64,000 nucleotides of DNA from Ashinkailepas kermadecensis (GCA_034440615.1 JAOTOM010004825.1:430046-494045), one strand, 5' to 3'. Counted from the stretch's first letter, positions 34,401 to 45,824 are shown. Notes: generated from the letters alone by a model not told the origin. Program-made: numbers and translations.

Positions 34401-37147
34401 TAGTATCTATAAGGGAAATGATTACTGTTGGGGACCGCGCCACCACAGCGGTCCCCAACAGTCGACTTGAGACGCTATGGACACTGGTGAGGCCCGACAG
34501 TGGGCGGAAATGTATTATGTGTACCGCATATCGGCCTCCTAGGCGTATTATAGGGAGGGGTGACTCTGACGACCTGACGGATCAATTTCAGCGTATCATG
34601 GTTTATTATCCCCAGACCAAGGTGCTGATCTGCGGTGATCTTAATTGCTGCCTTTTAAAACCTGATCATGACTCCTCCATAAAGATACTGTGTGATTTTA
34701 TGTCTGACCAATCCTTGATGCAGCGTATTTCATCTTCTACTTACTCAGCAGGGTCCATACTGGATGTATTAATTACGAACTGTCCCGCTTTTGTGAAACG
34801 TTGCGTAACCCAATTTTGTCATTTTAGTCCACATACTTCTATCCGTGCCTTGATCAGTGTACCTCGCTTTCGCCCGCGCCGATCAGCTGTTCGGTCTCGC
34901 TGTCTCCACCGGGTCGACCAAGCTGCGCTTCATGCTCACCTTATTAATGCTGACTGGTATAATGTGTTTTCATCACCGACTGCCACTCAGAAGTGGGACT
35001 GTTTTATCAGTGTATTTCCACCGATTTTTGACGCACAGGCCCCGGTCAGAGCCGTGTCCATTAGCAATCCCAGCGCCCCTCCAGTCACCGACCTCACCAA
35101 AGATCTAATGTCTCGCCGTCGCGTGGCGTTGGCTGAACACGGTCACAGGTCACCAGAATATGTCGTCATAAACAGAGCGGTACGGTCCGCCATACGCCGT
35201 ACACCCGCAATGACATTAAGCGGCGCATCCAGGAGGACGGACGTCGATCGATGTGGCAGCACATCAGATCCACCGTCAGTGGTGGGAAGCCCGTCCGTAA
35301 GGTGCCCGACCCCACACCCGATGAACTGAACAATTATTTCGTTGGCATTAGTCCGCGTGTTACGAGTGAGGTGAGAGAGTTGGGACAGATGCCAGAACTA
35401 GCATGCCGTCTACCACATGTTGGCGCCTGTGCGTTTTGTGTGCCACCTCTGACGCTGTCAGAGCTGAGGACCGTCATCCTGGGGATGAGTGGCTCGTCGG
35501 CTTGCGGCGAGGACGGGGTCGGCATACACATGGTGCGCCTGTCTTTGACGCGATCGGCACGGTACTCCTGCATCTGGTCAACTCCAGCATTTCCTTTTCT
35601 GATGTTCCTCGATCCTGGAAGCACTCCCTCGTTCATCCTATCTTTAAGTCGGGCGATCCTACCAGCCCTCCCAACTACCGTCCTATTTCCATAGTTCCTG
35701 TCATTGCCAAAATTGTAGAGCGTGCCATTCACCAGCAGCTCTAAAATTACATGTCCCAAAACCACCTCCTGTCCTCAGCCCAGCACGGTTTCCGTCCACG
35801 TCACTCGACAGAAACCGCGCTGACTTCCATGTCCGATCATATCCTATCCGCCAATGACCGAGGTGAGTTATCCCTTCTTTGCCTGCTGGATTTGAGCAAA
35901 TGCTTTGATGTGATTGATCACTCAGGGCTCTTGACTAAATTAAGCATCCACGGTATCGACACTTCTTGGTTCTCTGCATATCTTTGCGATCATACCCAGA
36001 GTGTCAGCCTCACTGACAATCTGGGCAATCTCAAAAAGTATACTCCGCTTCCCAACGGCATTGGTGTCTTTCAGGGATCTGCTCTCGGCCCGCTCCTCTA
36101 CTGCATCTTCGCCAACGACCTCAGTCTGTTCGTTGAAGGTGCAGTGGTAGTCCAATATGCGGACGACACCCAAATGTTGGTTAGTGGTAAGATATCGGAA
36201 TTTCGAAACATCGTCACGAGGATGGAATATGTTTTGGCTTCTCTTGACTCTTGGTTTCGTGCAAACGGCCTCAGAGTGAATGCCGGAAAGACTCAACTGA
36301 TGCTGCTGAGAAGTCAGAAAAATTTGCGCCACACCCCTGAAATTACCGCAAAATTTCGCGATCACGATCTAACTCCCATCTCTGAAGCTAAAAATACCGG
36401 ATTAATCTTTGACCGTTCTCAGCTGGGACTCCCAAGTCTCCACCATCACTAGGCGCACGGAGTGGTCGGTCGCATCTGAGGAGTTACATGCCGTTCGCTG
36501 TCATCTCCGCTTTAGTCAATGCCTTGGTACTCTCGCATATCCGGTATTGTATTTCGATGTACGGTGATGGAACGCAAAATAATCTGTCTCACATTCAAAA
36601 CATTAACTATACAGCAAAGTAATTTTCGGCCGCAAAAAAAATTGATCATGTATCGGATCTGCTGGAGAAATTGGGCTGGCTGAGCGCGCGGGACCTCGTT
36701 CAGTACCACACGCTGACCTTGCTGCGCAAGGTGCGTCGCCTGGGTGAACCAGTCACTAGCCTGTGAATTTGTTCTCCAGACACGTGACAGGACCACCCGG
36801 CAAGACAGCGATCTGCACGTGCCCAGATCGCCATGTCGACCAGATGATCAGATCGACATGGGCAAGCGACGTTTTTGTAGTCGCGCGGCTAGACAATACA
36901 ATGCCTTGCAGCCCGATCTGACGCGGCTACCTATCCCCCTGTTTGGACCGCACCTAAAGCGTCACCTGCGTAGGAACCCGGACTATGGAGGCACTTAGCG
37001 CCCATTTTATGTGTCTGCTTTTATGACTGCTTGCAGACAATATCTGAATATATGATAATTTTGCCGACCTCTTATATTTGTATGACGTGAGGCTGTAATA
37101 GCCACGAGTTAATTGTGGATGGCCTTAAAACATGTCTGTCCGTCTGG
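34400..37147 (+). mobile_element. Jockey/CR1-type non-LTR retrotransposon, 5'-truncated and inactive
   Basis: The left part (34418-35210) encodes the C-terminal half of an apurinic-like endonuclease, including the VLICGDLN motif. It is followed by a linker and a reverse transcriptase with CFDVIDH, QGSALGPLLY and QYADDTQM (the catalytic site is intact). The C-terminal part matches the usual LGWLSARDL and KRRFCSRAARQYNALQPDL blocks. Endonuclease residues before the GDLN motif are mostly missing, so the copy is 5'-truncated. Frameshifts near 35198, 35535 and 36420 and in-frame stops near 35742 and 36620 make it a dead copy. It differs clearly from the 49-52 kb LINE. Confidence 0.93.
35751..36452 (+). 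pseudogene. Reverse-transcriptase part of the 34-37 kb LINE
   Basis: This 233-codon open stretch is the longest intact piece of the element. It spans fingers and palm of the polymerase, with HGFRPRHSTETAL at the start, motif A CFDVIDH, motif B GVFQGSALGPLL (where GVPQGS is usual, so one key proline is changed) and motif C YADD. It ends at a frameshift in the thumb region. It belongs to a multi-frame relic, not a host gene. Confidence 0.9.
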
Positions 37148-38000
37148 TTAGTTATAGCCATTGTTTTTGATGACGAACAAGTCATAATTAATTGTAGGAT
37201 ACTGTACTAAACGTTTACTTCTTCCGATTTTCTTCTGTGAGACAATCTTTCCAAGAATAATTTTCCACTCTGATACCAATGCTCAATGCGGGTTTGAAAC
37301 ACTGGGCTGCATACACTAATACAGTGTATCGAAGTCCGCGATTTTAGGCATCGAGGCTAGGATTTAAAAAAACTATTTCATATTGATATATCACCCAAGC
37401 CCTTAGTGCTGTAGTCGTCAATATCGGATGCTGGGCCTATTTCGAGGTAAGAAATCAGCTAAATGCGGTTCCATTTCTATTGCATATCACACATTCTACA
37501 CATATAAATTATTTTATGTACATCTTGATGACTAGCTGGCGAATTTGGACACCTCGCATTAGCAATTGTCAAGGCTACTTTCCAAGTCAACAGACTCCAT
37601 TCCCACTGGCGATGGGAAAGCAATGTACACGGTCACTGATTGGTGGAAGGGGTGTTCGCACGTTACAGACTAACAGGGTTGATGTGGTCCTGATTTTATG
37701 AGGGGGCATATGCGCCGCCATGGGGCGTGATAACCATGGAGAGCTACCCTCAACGAGAAACAAAAAAAAACATTGTAAGTTAAATATCTGTATGTATTTG
37801 TTTTCAAACATTAGGAAAAATTTGGGACAGATGTCTGATTCTTCAAAGCCTCGAAGACCTGAAGACAGCGACCGAGGGCATGTCAATATCAACTGGACTA
37901 AATTCATTTTCACACTGATTGAGAATTTGGTGCAGAGAACATTACCCCGACAAAAAGTTTAAAGGTGCACTCCAATGGAGATTAGCCAATACATGAAAGT
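37148..38000. other. No recognisable gene
   Basis: AT-rich DNA after the LINE 3' end. Nothing supported. Confidence 0.5.
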
Positions 38001-38009
38001 TGAATGGAT

Positions 38010-38637
38010 AAAAGGCTGTAAATGATATGAGTCAAACAGATAAAAAGCTGAAAGAACAAAGTCAAAGATTGAATAAACAAAAAGTCAAAGATTGAAAAAC
38101 CAACGGGATAAACGTGAAGTGGGATACAATGAAAGGGAATAAGTCCCAAGGACGAAAATTAAAAGAATACATTAGAAGAAGTAAAGTTGAATGAATATAA
38201 GTTCAAAGCATTGAAGTTCAATACACACAATCAAATTGATAGAGTCAAAGAATCCAACTGATAAAGTCAATGGGAAGTCAAATGAAAGGAAGCAAACAGA
38301 CTAAAATAAAAATTATAGGGCAAACCATCAAAAAGGCAAAAGTAGAAAAATAGAAATGGAAATATAAAAGTCAAAAGAATAAAAGTCCAGAGATACAAAA
38401 TGGAACGAATAAAAAGTCAAAGGAATACACATTGAAAGAATAGGTCAAAATAATAGGTCGAAAAAAATGGAAGTTGAAAGAATAAAAATTGAGAGAAAAA
38501 AATTGAAGTAACCACTTAGAAGAATACACATAAAATAATTGAAATTGAAAGAATGCAAGTTGAAAGTCAAAAGATGAAAGAATATAAGTAGAACAGAACA
38601 AAATTTGAAAAGAATAAAAGTTAACAGAATAGTTAGT
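38010..38637 (+). repeat. A-rich minisatellite, left block
   Basis: Irregular units around AAAAGTCAAAAGAATAAAAG, period about 15-18 bp. The same style resumes at 39045, on the far side of a LINE fragment. Confidence 0.85.
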
Positions 38638-39030
38638 CATAAAGTCATAAAGTGTTTAGACTTAATAAGAGCCACAATGGCCCGTCAAGTTTAGCCCTAT
38701 AAAGGGAAGTTACCATAACCCTGGCAAAAGGCACTTATCACCCCAACTAACACCACTTCCTTATTTCCAAAGAATCCATCCACCATCATCCAACCCACCC
38801 TATCTATCTTACCTATCCAACCCTATTCACTCGATACCACGTAACACATGTGGTTTGAGTGCCCTACCAATAATTTTCAAACTCCATGTTGAATATTACT
38901 ATATTGATCACTACTGTTAGCCATCCCCACCAACTTCATGTCATCATCAAATCTGAACACCCTATGCATAAGCCCTATCGCAATGCTATTCACAAAAATG
39001 GTAAAGAGAAGGGCCCTAGGTGTAAAACTT
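38638..39030 (-). mobile_element. CR1-like LINE remnant inside the A-rich minisatellite
   Basis: On the minus strand it runs from a reverse-transcriptase piece (FRFDDDMKLVG in place of FADD) directly to the 3' end shared with 53700-53990, so its middle is deleted. It terminates in two tandem copies of ACTTTATG (38638-38653). Array-like sequence on both sides suggests insertion into the minisatellite. Confidence 0.85.
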
Positions 39031-39044
39031 GAAATGTATAGGTG

Positions 39045-40320
39045 GACAGAATAAAATTCAAGAATAATGTTTTTTTTTAAATAATTAAGTTGAAAAGGAT
39101 GCAAGTTGGAAAGGTTTAAAAGATGAAATGAGTAAAAGTAAAAATATGAAGAAAATTGAAAAGAATAAAATTAGAAAGATTAAAATTTGAAAAGAATAAA
39201 AGTAAAAAAGAAAGAAGGTGAAAAGTATGAAAGTTGGAAAGAATACAAGTTGAAAACAATAAAAGGCAAAAAGAATAAAATCTGCAAAGAATGAAAGCTT
39301 CAAGGAATAAAAGCCACAAGGAATAAAAGCTGCAAGGAATAGAAGCCGCAAGGAATAAAAGCGACAAAGAATAAAAGCTGCAAAGAATAAAAGCTGCAAA
39401 GAATAAAAGCTGCAAAGAATAAAAGCAGCAAAGAATAAAAGCTGCAAAGAATAAAAGCGACAAAGAATAAAAGCCGCAAAGAATAAAAGCCGCAAAGAAT
39501 AAAAGCCGCAAAGAATAAAAGCCGCAAAGAATAAAAGCCGCAAAGAATAAAAGCCGCAAAGAATAAAAGCCGCAAAGAATAAAAGCTGCAAGGAATAAAA
39601 GCAGCATAGAATAAAAGTCGCAAAGAATAAAAACGACAAAGAATAAAAGCCGCAAAGAATAAAAGCCGCAAAGAATAAAAGTCGCAAAGAATAAAAGCGA
39701 CAGAGAATAAAAGCCGCAAAGAATAAAAGCTGCAAAGAATAAAAGCCACAGGGAATAAAAGCCGCAGAGAATAAAAGCCGCAAAGAATAAAAGCCGCAAA
39801 GAATAAAAGCCGCAAAGAATAAAAGCCACAAAGAAATAAAGCCACAAAGAATAAAGCTGCAAAGAAAAAAGCCACAAAGAATAAAAGCCAACAAGAATAA
39901 AAGCAGACAAGAATGAAAGCCAAAAAGAACAAAACCCCAAAAGAATAAAACCCAAAAAGAATAAAAGCCAAAAAGAATAAAAGTCAAGGAAAATAAAAAT
40001 TGAGAAGAATAAAAGTTGAAAAGAAGAACAGTCGAAAAGAATCAATGTCGAAAAGAGTGAAAAGGATAAAAAATTTAAAAGGGCAAAAGTAAAACAAATA
40101 TGAAAAGCATAAGTCAAAAGAATTAGTAAAATGTATAAGTGAAAAGCATAAGTCAAAAGCATCAGTCAAAAGAAGAAATGAAAAGAATACTTCAAAAGAA
40201 TAAGTCAAAAGAATAGAAGTAAAAAAATACAAGTGAACAGAACACAAGTTGAAAGAATGCAAGCCAAAAGAACAAGTTGGAAGAATAAAAGTCGAGAGAA
40301 TAGATGAAAATATTCCAATT
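39045..40320 (+). repeat. 16-bp minisatellite (GAATAAAAGCCGCAAA), main block
   Basis: A homogeneous core at 39300-39830 repeats GAATAAAAGCCGCAAA with GCC/GCT/GCG and CAA/CAC variants; flanks are looser. The minus strand is open in three frames (348, 300 and 223 codons) because the unit contains no stop in any frame. Each frame encodes a 16-residue Phe/Leu/Ala/Cys-rich repeat. Not considered a gene. Confidence 0.95.
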
Positions 40321-40329
40321 TTGACATAT

Positions 40330-41090
40330 CTAGTACCTATCACCAACGATATCATCAGCTATATTGCCAAATTACCAACCTGAAATGTCCAAATGTAGGT
40401 AGGTACCCCACGCACTTCCTATCCCTATTTCCATTTTATGTTATTACATGCTATTGCCGTACTTTACTGCCATGAACACAAGGACATTTTAACAGATATA
40501 GGTACATAAAAAGCAATTACGCGCAATTATTTTCATTTCGAACTCAGTGCCCTGGATCCACCGTCAAATCAGCATGCTACTAACATTACCTGACGCATAA
40601 GCTACTTCAGTGATGGCCGAACAAAAAAGTGATGGCGATATCAATCGTAAGTTTTATTTTGGAAACACCCACTTTTTAAACCATTAAAGTTTAAATCATT
40701 AAGCATAAGTTCGAAGTTTTGATATTTACTGATCAATTTGGACTTCAGATCAATTCGGAATAATACAACCCTGAACTAATTTAGAGTTATATTAATGAAC
40801 TTCGATGTTAGCAGCAAGAATCCTGTCACCACTATTTCCACCAGAACGAAAACTTACACACGTATGACTGATTTCGAGTTCACACAAATTCACACACACA
40901 CACCAAAAATATTATGTTTTCATGACAATTGAGGTCCATCATAAAACTTCGTCAGCTGACTGAGAAACGTCTAAATGTGAGTTCTGATTGGTCAAAATAC
41001 CGAGGTCCAGCGATCGGGCCTCGGTATACACCACCGGACCTCGGTATTCCGTTGTGTAAACTCATTTTGTCCTCGGTAGTCACGGCTCAC
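40330..41090. other. No recognisable gene
   Basis: AT-rich DNA. Two small near-inverted CCTCGGTAT pieces lie at 41023-41050. Nothing else. Confidence 0.45.
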
Positions 41091-41092
41091 AA

Positions 41093-41130
41093 GTGCACAC
41101 ACACACACACACACCAACTGCACACACGAG
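41093..41130 (+). repeat. (CA)n microsatellite
   Basis: A run of CACACA, interrupted near 41115 and resuming after CCAACTG. Confidence 0.9.
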
Positions 41131-41430
41131 CGAGCCGGCAGTGCGGCTGCGGTGGCGACCTCGGCTCAGGCTACATGCTACCGCCTGCCACACGCTTAAG
41201 AGAACATCATCGCGGACGGTAAATTGAAGAAGTCCAATTGCCCGCTGCACAGCATGTATATTACGCACGTGTCGTTGACGTACCTCTGAGGGAGTTTTTG
41301 CCATCCATACCTGCCAGATACAATATGGCACCGTATGGGGTTGCCACTCTGGCGCGTTGCCGTCCACAAATGGCGCACGCGTCACTCCCGCTGATCTCAC
41401 AGAACGTCGGCCGGGCTGCCAGTGACGTAC

Positions 41431-43042
41431 CTTGCACCTGATTGTCGTCAGTCTGCCCTCGGGCTGGCCGCGACCGGCGTATGGACTTCAGGCCACTGGC
41501 CGCCTCCAGTGCGGGCGAGTCGCGCCGCAGCTTCTTGGCCGAACTCGTCTCCCGGTCCAGGATCGTGTTGATTCCGATGGCGTCGTTGTCGTAGTACGTC
41601 CCGGTCTGGCGGCCGACAGCCGGTCGGGTGACGCTGCTGGTGACAGCTGGTCGGGTGACGCTGCTGGTGACAGCCGGTCGGGTGACGCTGCTGGTGACAG
41701 CCGGTCGGGTGACGCTGCTGGTGACAGCCAGTCGGGTGACGCCGCTGGTGACAGCCAGTCGGGTGACGCCGCTGGTGACAGCTGGTCGGGTGACGCTGCT
41801 GGTGACAGCCGGTCGGGTGACGCTGCTGGTGACAGCCAGTCGGGTGACGCCGCTGGTGACAGCTGGTCGGGTGACGCTGCTGGTGACAGCCGGTCGGGTG
41901 ACGCTGCTGGTGACAGCCGGTCGGGTGACGCTGCTGGTGACAGCCGGTCGGGTGACGCTGCTGGTGACAGCCGGTCGGGTGACGCTGCTGGTGACAGCCG
42001 GTCGGGTGACGCTGCTGGTGACAGCCGGTCGGGTGACGCCGCTGACGACAGCTGGTCGGGTGACGCTGCTGGTGACATCCGGTCGGGTGACGCTGCTGGT
42101 GACAGCCGGTCGGGTGACGCTGCTGGTGACAGCCGGTCGGGTGATGCCGTCGGCGGTGGTGTTGCTGAAGCTAGCTGCCGCGAGCCGCCGCAGCCCTGCC
42201 GAAACGCCGATGTCGTCGCGGTCGGACGGACGCGACGGCCCCGGCCGTCCCGCGTCGGAGTCGATGTGGGAGCCGATGTGGGAGCCGATGCCGGTTCTGA
42301 TGGGCTTCGGCGGCCGAGGCGGTGCCTGGGGCGAGGTTTCGAGTGGTAGGCTCGAGAGTACGGTCTGAATCGTGATCTGAGCAGGCGTCTGGAGCAGATT
42401 GTGCGGCAAGTTCTGTGGTGTGCTCAGGACCATGACCTGAGCCGGGGTCTGGAACAGGTTGTGCAGCAAGTTCTGTGGTGTGGTCTGGGCCGGGGGCTGG
42501 AACCGGCTATGCGACAGATTCGGCGGTGTGGTCTGTGTCGTGGTCTGAGCCGGGGTCTGGGGCAGGCTGTGCGGAGCGTTCTGCGGCAAGTTCTGCGGCA
42601 GGGTTTGGAGTGCATCAGGTGCCGTCCGCAGCGTCATCAGCAGGCTCGGGTCAGCCCCCACTCCGACCGACCTCCACCCATCGGTCAGAGGAGGTCGGCC
42701 GCCGGCAGTCACGACTGGCTGGCTGGCTGTGCTCTCTACCCCCTGCATGGGCCAGCTGACCCGACCGAGGTCCCCCTCCGGCCGGACGGCGGCTCTGGTG
42801 ACCTGGCCGACGGATCCCAGCCTCACGGAGTCGTCCCCGGCGTTCAACCGACGGGCGGGACCCGGCGCCAGAGCCTTCGCCGGCCGGGCTGACTTCCACA
42901 GCCACAGCGAGACCGCTGCGCCGGTGGCGCCGCCGGCGGCCGCCGGGAACACCACGCGACCTCCTGGAAACGTCACGTGACCGGCCTGTCCTGCCATGGA
43001 GGTACAGAGCAGCACGCACACGTGGATCAGCAGTCTAGCCAT
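41431..43042 (-). CDS. Large first exon of a secreted Thr/Ser-rich repeat protein
   Basis: The minus-strand frame is open for 620 codons. The start at 43042 is preferred because it gives a typical signal peptide (MARLLIHVCVLLCTSMAGQA); an ATG 27 codons upstream also exists. Order of regions: signal peptide, a VVFPAAAGGATGAAVSLWLW hydrophobic segment (about residues 30-50), a Gln/Pro/Thr-rich stretch with LPQN and TPAQ motifs, about 20 copies of a nine-residue TRPAVTSSV repeat, then a charged tail ending GQTDDNQVQ. At 41431 there is a strong AAG|GTACGT donor (phase 1), so 537 codons plus one base belong to this exon. The repeats would suit O-glycosylation (inference). No family was recognised, and the following exons to the left were not found. 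The plus-strand frames across it are shadows. Confidence 0.6.
41620..42155 (-). repeat. 27-bp coding minisatellite, about 20 copies
   Basis: A unit that keeps the reading frame (27 = 9 codons), encoding TRPAVTSSV with variants TRLAVTSGV and TRPDVTSSV. The number of copies is likely to vary between individuals. All six frames look open, but the minus frame with signal peptide and donor is the sensible one. Confidence 0.95.
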
Positions 43043-43520
43043 GCCCACTTGGGCCAGCAGTCTAGCTACGCCCATACGGTATCTGCGGCGGCACGGTGCA
43101 CCAGAGCCGGTGTTGGTCCGCATGGCTACGGCCGACTGAGCTCGTGACGGACCAGCGGGCTGTTGTCACCGATGCAGTGTCCTCTGAGCTCAGGTCGAGC
43201 CACAGCAGCCTGACGCAAGGTTCGGCCCTCCGACCTCGGGCGTCAGGTCACCCTTCTCCTCGGCTGGTGTTGACGCCAGAGCAAGGCAGATTAGGTCGTT
43301 GGTTGTCGCCTTTGTCGCGCGGCGGAAGGTCGGGTAACTGGGGCACCTCGTTTTCAGATGCAGATCAAGATGAATGCGACTCGCGAGACCTTGTGTCTCA
43401 TACCGGCAGTTGTTCCTGTTGGCTTCGAGCTGTGGGAATTATGCAATGCATAAATGCTGCCCTGGTATGTTGCGCGTTCGTTGTGTTTACAGTGCACAAA
43501 AATTGTACAAAGCTGTCACA
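43043..43520. promoter_or_regulatory. Upstream region of the secreted repeat-protein exon
   Basis: This region precedes the minus-strand start. It is GC-rich near the start codon and declines to AT-rich by 43440. No TATA or other core promoter element could be named with confidence. The 5' UTR probably lies here. Confidence 0.3.
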
Positions 43521-43524
43521 AAGG

Positions 43525-43740
43525 CAGGAGCGGATCTAGGATTTTAATGGGGGCACTGATCCGCAGGAGTGCCACTGATGAAGTCCCAAAAGGGGTGCTT
43601 TCGGGTGAAAATTCGTTGAGCAAGGGGATGGGGGCGTACCTCCAACCTTCCCGGGAGGGCGCCTTTTCCCGGTCAGAGGAGCACCACCTTTCCCCGGGAG
43701 TGCATGCCTCCAGTACCCATCCCTTACATCCTCCCATGCA
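43525..43740. mobile_element. hAT-like MITE copy C (right end lost)
   Basis: The left end CAGGAGCGGATCTAGG matches the family's terminal repeat, and the interior matches copies A and D in inverse order (GGTGCTTTCGGGTGAAAATT). No right terminal repeat or duplication is seen. Confidence 0.6.
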
Positions 43741-43963
43741 CAGAAGTAATCTATTATAGCGGACAGTCTGTTGAAGCGTAATGTGCTTAATGAAGATAAG
43801 TGCTGGCGATTAATATCTGATTGATCACAATACCTCACCAATCTCCCTGATGCACGTGTTGTAAGCTCCTAAGTCATTTATCTCATAAACAATTTCGCGT
43901 GACTTAGCCAGTCCGTCATCTTTGCCTACGTTTTGAAGCTTCTCCAACGTATTTCCACAGGTA
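43741..43963. other. Spacer between two MITEs
   Basis: Unique AT-rich DNA. Nothing supported. Confidence 0.4.
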
Positions 43964-43971
43964 GCGAACAG

Positions 43972-44177
43972 CAGCGGCGGATCCAAGGGCGCACAGGGAA
44001 ATGTACCCCATCCCCTGGAAAGGTGGCGTTTCTCTAACTGGAAAAGACGCTCATCCAGGGACACTCAAGTGCACTCCCCCGAAGTTGTCTTAATCAGTGG
44101 CGCCCCTCCAGGGAAACAGTGTCCCTCCAGGTGAGTGCCACATCACCCACCAGATTAAATACCCGGATCTGCCCCTG
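43972..44177. mobile_element. hAT-like MITE copy D with perfect 8-bp target duplication
   Basis: The ends are CAGCGGCGGATCCAAG and, inverted, CAGGGGCAGATCCGGG. The element is flanked by the identical octamer GCGAACAG on both sides (43964-43971 and 44178-44185). An 8-bp duplication and CAGGG-type ends are what hAT transposases leave. At 206 bp it has no coding capacity, so it must have been moved in trans. Confidence 0.85.
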
Positions 44178-44185
44178 GCGAACAG

Positions 44186-44480
44186 TGGGGGAGCTGCATC
44201 AAGGAGGTCAAGTGTGCACATGTCGCCACGTGTTGAAAATCATGTAGTCCAAACGAGTACAAATAATACAGCAAAACACAAGTTCACTGGTAATGGACTC
44301 CATTAACTCCCACGAGCAGCCCTGGGGCCGCGTTACGCGTAGTGGGCGGCCTGTCGTGCTAATCCAGCGTAGCGCCCACGCCGATCGCCTGCGCGTTCCT
44401 GGCTTGCACAACAGTGCACGTGCCGGATTCCTTTTTGGCTGGCCAAACATAGTCGTGTTTCTCAAGCGGGACAACGACGT
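44186..44480. other. Unique DNA, no gene
   Basis: GC-mixed, with imperfect inverted pieces (GTGGGCGGC and GCGCCCACGCC) at 44340-44385. No coding support. Confidence 0.45.
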
Positions 44481-44483
44481 GAA

Positions 44484-44514
44484 CGCATATGCTAATTCCG
44501 AATTAGCATATGCG
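44484..44514. repeat. Perfect short palindrome
   Basis: CGCATATGCTAATT and its exact reverse complement flank CCG. It sits seven bases left of a second stem-loop. Confidence 0.95.
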
Positions 44515-44521
44515 ATGTCAA

Positions 44522-44572
44522 TGTTTCTCACACGAGCAAGGCTGCGGCGCAGCCTTGCCCCTGTGAGAAACA
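44522..44572. repeat. Two-tier hairpin
   Basis: Outer arms TGTTTCTCACA/TGTGAGAAACA and inner arms GCAAGGCTGC/GCAGCCTTGC are separated by short unpaired bases (CGA against CCC). The inner loop is GGC. The paired changes needed to keep both tiers make chance unlikely. Confidence 0.9.
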
Positions 44573-44744
44573 CACTGCGACATCGGACACTTGGGTAGCG
44601 TTTGAGCGACTGCTATTGGAGATTTAGGCAGCGTTTCAGCGACTGCTGTTGGAACTTGGAGATGCATCAAAACTTCTCACCGTTGGTAAAGCCTTCCCGT
44701 AGAAGGGCGGGTCGATGCCCCGCAGCACGTGGTTTACTGACGTG

Positions 44745-44985
44745 GTGTGTCGTCTCGGAGCCTTTCAGCCAGTGTTTGGCACACACATATGTGGTGTTAT
44801 TATACCCACCCGTGTCTCTATCCCCCACCCGAGTCTCTCAGCCAGTGTTTGGCACACACACGTCTGGTGTTATTGTACCCACCCGTGTCTCTATACCCCT
44901 ACCCGAGCGTCTCAGACAGTGTTTGGCACACACACGCCCAGTGTTATTGTACCCACCCGTGTCTCTATCCCCGTTTGCTCCTCTA
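44745..44985 (+). repeat. 72-bp tandem repeat, three copies
   Basis: CAGCCAGTGTTTGGCACACA occurs at about 44767, 44839 and (as CAGACAGT...) 44912, each followed by GTACCCACCCGTGTCTCTAT-like text. Confidence 0.92.
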
Positions 44986-45199
44986 TGAACGTTCAGGCAG
45001 TCAGGCATGTGTACTGCATTGATCGATAATTGCATACGTGTTAAGGGGTGCTTTTCCACGATGATTACAAAAGGCCTGGAGAACTGTCAGGGGTGCTTTC
45101 TCACAGGGTTACATGTTAAACTTCAGAGGTGCACAGGCACCCCTGAAGGAACGCTATTCTCCACGCCTGGTGCACTGTGCTCATCGTTATGTGCTCTGT

Positions 45200-45590
45200 C
45201 CATGAAAACACCGGACATCGCACGGCGCACCAGAGCCAGCACGCACGCCCACCGACTAAATAGTCCAGCGACGACGGCAGCCCGCCCGATCACCTGTCAC
45301 CGGACAGCGGCGCATTCGCCAGACGCTCCGACTGACCTCTCACGGGGACGGTGTGTGGCAGCAGCGGCGCCGCCCCGCACGTGTGGCGACCCGGCACGCG
45401 ACTGGCGGCCGCTGAGGTCGCGCGGCCACTTTCTCGGCGGCGGCGGAGCGGCGGCGGCTGGCAGGGTGCAGGGCTGTTTCGCCACCTGGGTCTTGCGAGC
45501 CCGCGGTGGTGCCCGCCCTGACCGTCACATCCGCTGGTCGGTCCTGCCGGCGATCGCGGCCCGGTCGAAGGTTGCCGGATGCTGAGAGCT
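45200..45590. other. CpG-rich island, possible exon or promoter
   Basis: The composition changes sharply to GC/CpG-rich with several GGCGGC runs, comparable to the proven exons of this window. Frames on both strands are short (about 60 codons) and low-complexity (Ala, Pro, Arg), so no coding call is made. It may be a promoter island for a gene not visible here. Confidence 0.35.
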
Positions 45591-45591
45591 C

Positions 45592-45675
45592 ACGACATGC
45601 TGTTGGATCCCGGTAGTGAATGCCGAGAGCTCATGACAGGCTACTGGATCCCGGTAGTGAATGGCGAGAGCCGAT
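45592..45675 (+). repeat. 43-bp direct duplication
   Basis: GGATCCCGGTAGTGAATGCC with preceding GAGAGCTCA is present twice in succession. Confidence 0.9.
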
Positions 45676-45824
45676 CATGCCAGGTCAACATAGCGTGCTT
45701 CTTTCATCATGATCTGAAAAGATGTTGTCGGGCACCGCTGTGCCCGAAAAGGGCACCACCGCCAGCGGGTGCCACCACCTGGGGCACCCGACGTGAATCT
45801 CTGTGTCCTCAACAGGAATTTTGG

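Noticed and set aside
39116..40162. Minus-strand frames of 348, 300 and 223 codons rich in Phe, Leu and Cys
   Set aside because: They are three frames of one stop-free 16-bp repeat; period and composition explain them completely.
41432..42349. Plus-strand frames of 305 and 246 codons
   Set aside because: These are shadows of the 27-bp VNTR; the minus frame has signal peptide and splice donor, the plus frames have neither.
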